43,119 nucleotides of DNA from an uncultured Clostridia bacterium (GTDB lineage: Bacteria > Bacillota > Clostridia > Christensenellales > Borkfalkiaceae). The position numbers were made by a program, and so were the translations under genes. Positions within the stretch are counted from its first letter, which is position 1; every line of letters starts with the position of its first letter. The notes beneath the pieces were generated by a model, which made no database searches, had not been told where the DNA came from, and was given only the letters and a program-made list of their open reading frames with translations. The stretch covers positions 1 to 43,119 of the forward strand of contig CANRIY010000001.1 in NCBI GenBank assembly GCA_947630775.1, in the 5' to 3' direction. Positions 17,090-25,600 of the stretch are shown piece after piece.

Positions 17090-19474
17090 TTATTCTGTGG
17101 GTCCCGCTTCAGAGGGGTCCGTTACGGAGGGCTCTACCCACACATCAATGTAGAGGAGTCCCTGTGAATCTTTGACCGCGACTCCGAGTTTGCTGTTGGA
17201 ATACTCATAGATCATCCCGCCCGAGCCTTCCTTTGTCGCAGTCTTTTCGTAACCCTGCGTTTCCAGCCAATCGCAGACCTTATCGATGGAGCTCGTGATG
17301 GTATAGTCGAGATCCGCGGGAACGTCATACCACAATTCAACTGCCTTATGCGTTCTTCCGCTGTTGCTTCTGTAGAAGGCGTCGATCGCCCAAGCGAAGC
17401 AATCGCCGAGCGCTTCCCCGAAGAAGGGAATCGTCTCTGTCGTGCCGAGATACTCCTGCGCATAAGGGAGGAACATCTGACCCGCAAATTCTCCATCGTC
17501 GTACGCGTTGAAGAGGATCCCCTCCCAAGAAGCGGGCACTTCACGCGGTGTGAGTTCGATGGGATCTGCGATCGCAGCCGTGTCGAAGTCGCTGAATTCG
17601 ATCTCGATCACGCCCTGCACATAGCCCATGTAGTAATAGAATTCCATCTCCGTGATATAGCCGTCCTTGACCGTGATATTCGGACGGATATAACTTGAAC
17701 CCGTGTTCCCGACCGTCGCATACAGGCCGTAGAGCTGGTCGAGAACGTCGACGTAGCGGTAGAACTCCGTTGCGACGATGTTCATGGCTTCATTGACCTC
17801 GTAATACATATCGAAGTCGTCGCCCTCTTTCCCTGCCTGATAACCCGTGAAGATCTCCGCGGCGAAATTCAGACCGGGGCGGGCTTCCCTGACATTCCCC
17901 TTGAAGGCGCGGGTCGCCACATAGTGGTCGTCCTCGAGCGCGAACTGGTTGTAAAGGTCGTCTCCGACCTGCGTGAAGCCGTATTTGTAGCCCGAATATG
18001 TGTATTTGATGTCTTCTGCGCTCGTCCCGAACTCCCATTCGAAGTCTTCATAGAGGCAGGTGGTGTCCGTGACCGTCTCCTTATAGCCCGTATAGGACAT
18101 CGATGAGCTTGTGAGCGCGTTCTGCTCGAGATTTCGGTAGATCATCGTATAGCTGTTGAGATCGTGCATGTTTTTGAGCGCTTCCTTCAAAGGAGTGTGG
18201 ATCCCCTCATCGAATTTGAACTTGCCGATCGTCGGCACTTCCACAGTCTCCCCGTAGGCGATGATCGCGCTCAGGGTCATCGTCGCATTGTCCCCGGGAG
18301 AGACCTGCGTATCGTTCTCGCTCACCGCGGTGAAACCGAGCACTTCGTCCGCTTCCACGATGAGAGAGATGGTCTTGGGTGTGAATTCGTAAGGGATCGC
18401 GGCGCTGATCATGCGCTGCATGCGCGTCTTATCTCCCCCCTTATATGTCCATGCGAACAGCTCGCCGTCGTACTCGAAATCGGACACCGAGAACTTTACG
18501 GGATTGTCGGGAGAGCCCGAGAAGCAGTTGTACATGCCCCCTTCTTCCCAGCCGATCTCGTTGCCGTCGTCGTCGAGCATGGGAACGAGCTCTTCCTCGT
18601 TCATGAGGCTGACGCTGACGACATTGGCGATGCCGCCACTCTCTTCGACGTACATATCGTAGGGAATGTCCGTGCCGTCGCCCGTCTCATAGCTTGCATA
18701 CCAATGCGTGCCGTCCATCGCGGTCTCGGAGGTGAGCTGCGAGCTCCCGAGGTATTCGGGACGGGAACCGATGGTGTAGACATCGATGTCGATGGTGCTG
18801 AGGAACTGGACCGTCGTCTCACGGGCAAGCGCGTCGAGCATATCCTGCGTCAATTCGGTATAGGCGCGGACGGTGACCGTCTTTTCGGCGTACTTTGCAT
18901 CGTTGCCGTTGCTCGTCGCGCGGATGGTGATGACCTTATCCCCCGTCACTTCCTTGGCGGTAAGGAGTCCCGCAGCGCTGATGGAAGCGAATTCGCCGCC
19001 TTTTGTGACCGACCATGTGACCGTCTTATCCGAAACATCGCCCGTCACGGTCGCGGTATATTGCGACGTCGTGCCGCTCGGCACATTTTGGGCGCCGAGA
19101 ATGGACACCGTTGCGTCGGGCGCGGTATAGGAACCCGTCGCCGCCTCGGAATCGAGATACCCGTTTGCCTTTGCGATGACGCTGTATGTAAAATCGTGTT
19201 TGGGGAGTCCGCCGCTCAGTGTATAAGACGTCTCCGTCACGGTTGCGCTCATGTCATCGACGGTGACAAGATAAGATGTCGCGTGCGGGACATAGCTCCA
19301 GATAATTGTCCCGTCCCCCGAGAGGCTGAGATCCTGCGGGGTAGCGAGCTGTTCGGACGCGCCGCTTTGTTCGCCGCCGTTATCGCCGTTATCGGGCGTT
19401 TCGGTTTTATCGTCACAACCCGCAAAGGCGAGGATCATGACGAGCGCGAGAAAGATACTGATAAATTTCTTCAT
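17090..19474 (-). CDS. Surface lipoprotein (794 aa) with FN3-like and Big_2-like domains
   Basis: The start is set at the ATG at 19474, which has AGGAG upstream and a signal peptide ending AFAGC (Cys20); an upstream in-frame ATG adds 22 residues that break the signal and is not used. Residues about 43-120 look like an FN3 domain (TIIWSYVPHATSYLVTVDD), and 121-208 like a Big_2 Ig domain (VPSGTTSQYTATV, KTVTWSVTKGG, AAGLLTAKEVTG). The other 580 residues are rich in Tyr, Asp and Glu and parallel those of the 832-aa neighbour, ending SKLGVAVKDSQGLLYIDVWV and a short acidic tail. No catalytic motif is visible. It is preceded by a 126-bp gap carrying a strong inverted repeat, the longest gap between the protease gene and this lipoprotein set, so its expression could be tuned separately. 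Confidence 0.88.
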   Translation of the reverse strand: MKKFISIFLALVMILAFAGCDDKTETPDNGDNGGEQSGASEQLATPQDLSLSGDGTIIWSYVPHATSYLVTVDDMSATVTETSYTLSGGLPKHDFTYSVIAKANGYLDSEAATGSYTAPDATVSILGAQNVPSGTTSQYTATVTGDVSDKTVTWSVTKGGEFASISAAGLLTAKEVTGDKVITIRATSNGNDAKYAEKTVTVRAYTELTQDMLDALARETTVQFLSTIDIDVYTIGSRPEYLGSSQLTSETAMDGTHWYASYETGDGTDIPYDMYVEESGGIANVVSVSLMNEEELVPMLDDDGNEIGWEEGGMYNCFSGSPDNPVKFSVSDFEYDGELFAWTYKGGDKTRMQRMISAAIPYEFTPKTISLIVEADEVLGFTAVSENDTQVSPGDNATMTLSAIIAYGETVEVPTIGKFKFDEGIHTPLKEALKNMHDLNSYTMIYRNLEQNALTSSSMSYTGYKETVTDTTCLYEDFEWEFGTSAEDIKYTYSGYKYGFTQVGDDLYNQFALEDDHYVATRAFKGNVREARPGLNFAAEIFTGYQAGKEGDDFDMYYEVNEAMNIVATEFYRYVDVLDQLYGLYATVGNTGSSYIRPNITVKDGYITEMEFYYYMGYVQGVIEIEFSDFDTAAIADPIELTPREVPASWEGILFNAYDDGEFAGQMFLPYAQEYLGTTETIPFFGEALGDCFAWAIDAFYRSNSGRTHKAVELWYDVPADLDYTITSSIDKVCDWLETQGYEKTATKEGSGGMIYEYSNSKLGVAVKDSQGLLYIDVWVEPSVTDPSEAGPTE

Positions 19475-19525
19475 GGTTTTTCTCCTATTTGACCGACGGA
19501 CGGGAGCCGCCGATAAATTGTTTTT

Positions 19526-19553
19526 CTCGTGGCGCATCAAAATGCGCCACGAG
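19526..19553. repeat. Perfect 12-bp inverted repeat between the protease and the 794-aa lipoprotein genes
   Basis: CTCGTGGCGCAT (19526-19537) and ATGCGCCACGAG (19542-19553) form a perfect 12-bp hairpin with a 4-nt loop, 52 nt upstream of the downstream ATG. In the direction of the genes the stem is followed by A residues, while on the plus strand it is followed by GCTGTTTTTT. It is therefore not a textbook minus-strand terminator. In the minus-strand RNA a U-rich stretch (19564-19580 region) lies before the stem. It could stabilise an mRNA end, partly attenuate, or stop antisense transcripts. Confidence 0.75.
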
Positions 19554-19600
19554 GCTGTTTTTTGGAAAAAAACAAAATTTTTGGGTTTTGCCTTCCGAAA

Positions 19601-22600
19601 TTACTTGTTTTCCTTCTTCTTTACGAGAACAACGCATGCCGCGGACAGGAGCACGATCCCCGCGAGGATCGCGCCGCCGACGCCGATGACGCTGCCGCAG
19701 CCATCCTCTTCGGACTCCCCGCCCTGCGCGCCGCCGGGATCGGAAGGCGTGTCGGGCGTATTGGGATCGGTGCCCGGGTGCGCCGCTTCGTACCCACTGA
19801 GGAGATTGTTGTACTTATCCTGCACGAGGAGTCCCCTTTCATCGACATCGAGACGGGAGATCGCGTCGCGGAGCGCCACGATCCTGCTGTCGAGCTCCTG
19901 CGATTGCACGTAAGTGTCGGGCAGGGCGTCGATCAGGGCCTGAATGTCGCGCACTTCCTTGGTGGAATTGGCAATCTTGAGACGGACGATCGTGCTTCTC
20001 GCGTTTGTGACAAGCGTTCTGAGCCTCTCCCATTCCGCCGCTTCAATGCCGTGATCCGCCGGATCCTGCTTGACCGCGTTGAGGGCGGCGACTGCGTCGG
20101 AGATGAGCTTTTCGTGCGCCATCGTGATCGTGTCGATCTTCTCGATCTCGGCGGCGTATTCGAGGAAGTTCTTCATCGCCTGCTCCATCGCAACATAGTT
20201 GCTGCGCTGTGCGTTTGCCACCGAACCGAAGTAGACGAGATAGATCACGTTGTCGTACCCCGAGACCTCATTCGCGGGAAGGATCATCTCGATGGGATTG
20301 TTCCTGCCGACGAGGTCGATAAAGTTGTAGTAGGTGAGTTCGAGCCACCCGTACATGCTCTGCTGGTTGTGCAGGATCGCATAGCCGGGATCGGTCGATT
20401 CGAGCAATTCGCTTCCGCTCGGATCGTAGGAGCTCTCGAGGGTGGGAGCCGTCGCAGAGCGGAATTCCACCGACTTCAAAGCCGTATAGCCATAGAAGGC
20501 ATGGTCGCCGATCGAGACGAGGGAATCGGGAAGCACGAGCGAGGCAATATGGGTGTTCGCACTGCCCGCATAATTGCCGATGCGGTACGTTCCCTCTTCG
20601 ACTTCGAGTTTTTGGACGTTCATCCCAGCGGGAACAGACGAAAGGAGCTGTTTGCCGTTCGCCATATTGGTGTAGAGCACGCCGCCGACGAGTTTCGCAT
20701 AACCGTTGATGGCGCCGTCCGACTTCTTCTCCGTCCCGAAGGTGTACTTCTGAATGCCGTCACAGTTCAGGAACACATAGCTCCCGATCTCTTCAAGCTC
20801 CGTCGAGAAATTGAAGCCCGTAAGATTGAGATTCCCTTGGAATGCCGCGTCGCCGATGCGGGCGAGATGAGGGGCATTGAAGGAGGTGAATGCGGAGCTC
20901 TGGAAGGCGTATGCGCCCACCGTGGTGAGTTTGGGTGCTTCGATCGTTCCGCCGATCGCGGTATCCGCAAAGGCGGCGTCGGCGATCTCTTCCACTGCGG
21001 AAAGGTCGATTTCGGCATCGGAGAAATGGTAGCCGCCTGTCGCCGAGCCGTCATCGTAGTGCCCTGCCGAGGTGAAGGCATATCTGCCGATCTTCTCCAC
21101 ATTGCCGAGGTTGATCTCAGAGAGTGCGGAGCATCCGACGAACGCATAGTCGCCGATCTCCTTGCAGGTCTCGGGCAACGTCACCGTTGCGAGTGCGACG
21201 CACTCGGCAAAGGTTTCGGTCGGGATCACCGTGATATCTCCGTGGAAGGTCACGGAATACAGACAGTCGCAGCCGTAGAAGGCGTCCGTATCCATCTCCA
21301 CGAGCGATGCGGGGAATTCAAGGACCGTGATCTTGGGCGCATTGCCCGCCCTGCCGTCGATGACGGAATAGTCCATGAAGGCGCCGTAGCCGATCCATGT
21401 GAGTCCATCGCCGAAGGTAAGGTCCGCAAGCTCGCCGCAGTTCGCAAAGGCGAAATCGCCGATGGAGGTGATATGGGTGAGTTCTGCCTTTCCGAGAGCG
21501 GTACAGCCGAAGAATGCTTCGTTGCCGAGCGCCCCCGTTGCCTTGCTCAGGTCGATTTCGGAGAGCTTCGTGTTGTTCGAGAAGCACAGGGCTCCGATCT
21601 CAACGCCGCCTTCTTCGGGCATGGTAACGGTTTGGAGAGAGGTACAGCGCTGAAAGACGCCGAGCCCGAGTTTGGCATTCGCGCCGACCTTGACGCTCGT
21701 AAGACCGCTGTTGAGGAATGCCCCTTCGCCGACCTCTGCATTCGCGCCGATCTCGGCAGTTGTAAGCGCCGCCGCCTGCGTAAAGGCGTAATCGCCGATC
21801 GTCTTCACGCTGCCGAGATTGTTGAGCGTCGCAAGAACTTGGCAATTATTGAAGGCACGGAGACCGACCGTCGTCTCCCCCGCCGCCGCAAAGGTGACAG
21901 AAGCGAGCGATTCGCAGCTTGCAAACGCATAGCTTCCAATCTCGACCGCGCCTTCAAATGTCACGGAAGTGATTGGCGCGCCGCTGAATGCGCTGTTTCC
22001 GATATGCGTGACGGTCGCGGGGATCGTGAGTGCGGGAGAATTCTGATAGGCGTTGATCGCCGCAAGGATGATCGTATCTTCCGCCTTGTTGAGGAGTTGG
22101 TGTCCGTCCTCCGACATGGAATAGAATCCGCTGTTTTCGGGGACGGTGATCGTCGCGAGCGCGGTGCCCCTGAAGAGGTTTCCCGCCGTCACGTCGATTT
22201 GGGTGTTCGCCTGAAATTCGATGGTCGCGAGCGCGGCACAGTCTTGGAATACGTTTGCACCGAGCGTAAACGCGCTGTTCGGAAGAACAACCTTTTGGAG
22301 CGACTTATCGCCGCTGAAAGCACTGTCGTGAATGGCTTCGAGCCCGTTCTTGAACGTCACGCTCGTGAGCGACTCGTTCCCCGAGAAGGCGTTTGCGGGA
22401 ATAAATTTCTTCTCGAAAATTTCCACGCTTTCGAGCCCGCAGTCGCGGAAGATGCCGACGGAGAGTTTGGTAAGTTCGCCGAGCGTCACATTCTTGAGCT
22501 TTGTGCAGCCCGCAAAGGCATTTTCGCCCGCATTGCGAAGCGTTGTGAGATCCACGGAAGTGAGCCCCGTGCAGTTTCTGAAGCCATCCTTGCCGACCGT

Positions 22601-25600
22601 GTACATGCTCGGCATGTTGATGTTGTCGAGCGTCTCGCAATTCGTAAAGACATAGTCGCCGATGACTTCCACATCTTCAAGATTGATGGTTTTGAGGGAG
22701 ACGTCGTTGTAGAAGGCGTACCGTCTGAGGAATTTCACCGTATCGGGAAGTTCCACGGTCTCGAGTGCGGTACAGTTATAGAATGCGTACTGCTGGATCT
22801 CCATCACGCCGTCGGGGACGACGACCGACCTGATCGTATCGTTGATCCCGGGGATACGGTTTGCGTAGACATCGTCGTCGGGAAGTTCCTGCGCGTACTG
22901 GTAGTTCGTCTCATAGAGGCTGAATGCGTTGGGACCGATGTAGAGGATGCCCTCGTCGTCGGGGATGACGACATTCCCGCCCACGCCCTTGTAGGCGACG
23001 AGCGTGCGGGCTTCATCGATGACAAATTCGCTGTTGACCGTGATACGGATGGAAGCGATGAGGTTGGAGCCCCCGACGCTGAGCGTAATGGTCGCACTGC
23101 CCTTTTTGAGGGCCGCCACAACGCCGTCTTCCGTAACCGAGACGATATCCGACCTGCTGGACGCATAGGTAAGATCGTACTTATCGGCGACGTACCAAGG
23201 ATCGAGGTCATAGTGAAGCTGGATCTGTTCGCCCGGATAGACAGAGATTGCGCCGTTTACCGCGGTCAGGAAGATCCTGTCCCCCGTGGAGCCGATATCG
23301 CTCGTCTGCCCCGCACGCGCATGGGCAAAGAGGGTATCGAAATAGGAGAAGCGGATGCTCTTGATGTTCTCCTTCGTCACATCTTCGATGTCGTTCGCCG
23401 AAAGCGGCACAACGGTGTTGACGGCACTTGTTGCCGACTCGGACTGCCTTGCACGGACGTTGACGGTAATGGTCGCGGAATCGCCGTAGAAGTTCTCCCT
23501 GACGGTGATGATCGTCCTGCCCGTCGACTTGCCGAGGACCTGCCCCTCTTTCACCGACGCGATGTTATCGTTATTGGATTCCCAGATGAGGTAACGGAGA
23601 TAATCCTTATTCTCGTCGACACTCGGATCGGTCGTCGCAAGATACTGGGTAAGATCGACCACTTCGCCGACCTCGAGGGTGACAAGGGACTTCCTGCCGC
23701 TCGACGTCGTTCCGTCGTTCGTGAAGCTGAACTTGCCGCGTTCGCCGGGATTGGTGCCGGGGAGCTGGCAAACATAGAGATTCTGGTTGAGCGCGTAGTC
23801 CTCGACCGTAAAGCCGAGCGCGCTGGGAATGAGTTCGTCGTATTCGAGATTTTCGAGGATATCCGTGATCTCGACGCGGACTCTGTAGTCCTCACCCTTA
23901 TCGCCGTACAGCGGAATGGGATTCTTCAACAGATAGGAAGGCGAATACTGGCTGGAATTCTGCGTTCCGTCGTATTCGGGATTGACAGAGAACACAAGGG
24001 GCGTCAGCGCCATTGCATACTGATTGTCGTAAATGGTGAGATAGACGTAGTAGCGATCCTTTTTGAGGTTCTTATCGTACACCTTTTCGTAGGTCGCGCT
24101 CTTGATGATGGGCGCCTCGGTATCGAGGGTGAAGTCGAACGAGAAGGTGTTGCGGGCATTGGTCGTGAGTCCGTCGCGCTCATAGTCGAGCTGCCCCACC
24201 ATCTTGAACTCGTACCTGCGGTTGCTCATGAGCCCGAGCTGCGCGGAATTGATGCGGAGGAACTCATAGTTCGGGATGGGAGATCCGCCCTGCGAGAACG
24301 CCTTGCGGGCGTTCGTGAGAACATATTCGTAGACGACTTCCCCCGTTTCCTTATCGGTGATGGTGTACGTCATCGTCTTGCAGCCGCGGAGAAGCCCCGC
24401 ATAGACGGAAGAGATCCCGTCGATCTTATTGAGCTCGTTGGAGATAGCGATGCGGTCCTCGGAAGCGGGGATCGGATCGTAAGTGCTCTCGTCGATATCA
24501 TAGAGATAGGTGCCGAGCGGAATGAGATAGTTGTAGTAATAGGAACCGTAAGGGGTCGTCGCGTAATAATCCGCCTTGAGCTTATCCTCTTCGTCAATCC
24601 CCGCGTTGTGCGCTTCCGACTCCACTTCGAAATAGGTCTTATCGAAGATGGGCGCCTGCGTCCAGTCGCCGTAGAAGGCAAGGAAGGGAATGTTGAGGTC
24701 GATCTCTTTCTCTCCGACGGCGTCGAGCGTCACGAACCCTTCGACATACATGCCGTACGGGAAGAGGGATTCGATGGTGTTCTTATCCTCTTGCGAGAGG
24801 GTGTAGGTGAGCTTGATCTTGGCAGTCTGGCCCGCCCCGACGCTCACGCGCTTGCCGCTGATGCTCCCCTGTCCGCTGACAACTTCCGCCGTGAAATTGT
24901 TGGAAAGGAGCTGGTCGCGCTCCGCGATGTGCTTTTCGTCCGCCGTAGAGACGCTCTCCGTCATGCCGATGAGACCGAGATCGTACTGCATCTGCACATC
25001 GGAAACGTTGACGATGTTGAACTCCATGACGTAGACGCCCTTTCTCTGGGGGTCATCCATGAGCTCGAGCTTCGTACGGTCCTTGCCGTCGACGGTGAGG
25101 TATGCCTTGGTGTTGACGACGTTATTGAGGCTCGCAAGCCCCGCGCCCTGCTTTCTCGGCGAATAGGGATTGCCCTGCTGGTTCAGGATGATGGTCGCCG
25201 TCGACATGAGCATCTGGTTGGTGAGCACCGAGATCTGCTTCCACGTCATATCGTTATAACGGGACTGGTCCTTGATGAACTGGCGGATGAGGACGACGAG
25301 CCCGCACATGTTGGGGCATGCCATCGAGGTACCGCTGATCTGGTCGTATTTATCGCCGGGGACGGAGGAAGTGATGTTGCCGCCGTGCGCCGTGATGTCG
25401 GGTTTGAGGGTGAGGTCGGGCAGAGGTCCCCAGCTCGAGAAGTCGGACATGAAGGGGCCCGCTTCCTGCTCATAGCTGAGCGTCAGAGTGCCCTCTTTCA
25501 CCTTCGCAAGTTCCGTGCCGTCCTCCTTGGAGATGGAGATCGTGGGGATATGGTCGGTTTTCCCCATGGACATGAGGATGTCGCCTTCGATGTTGTTGTA

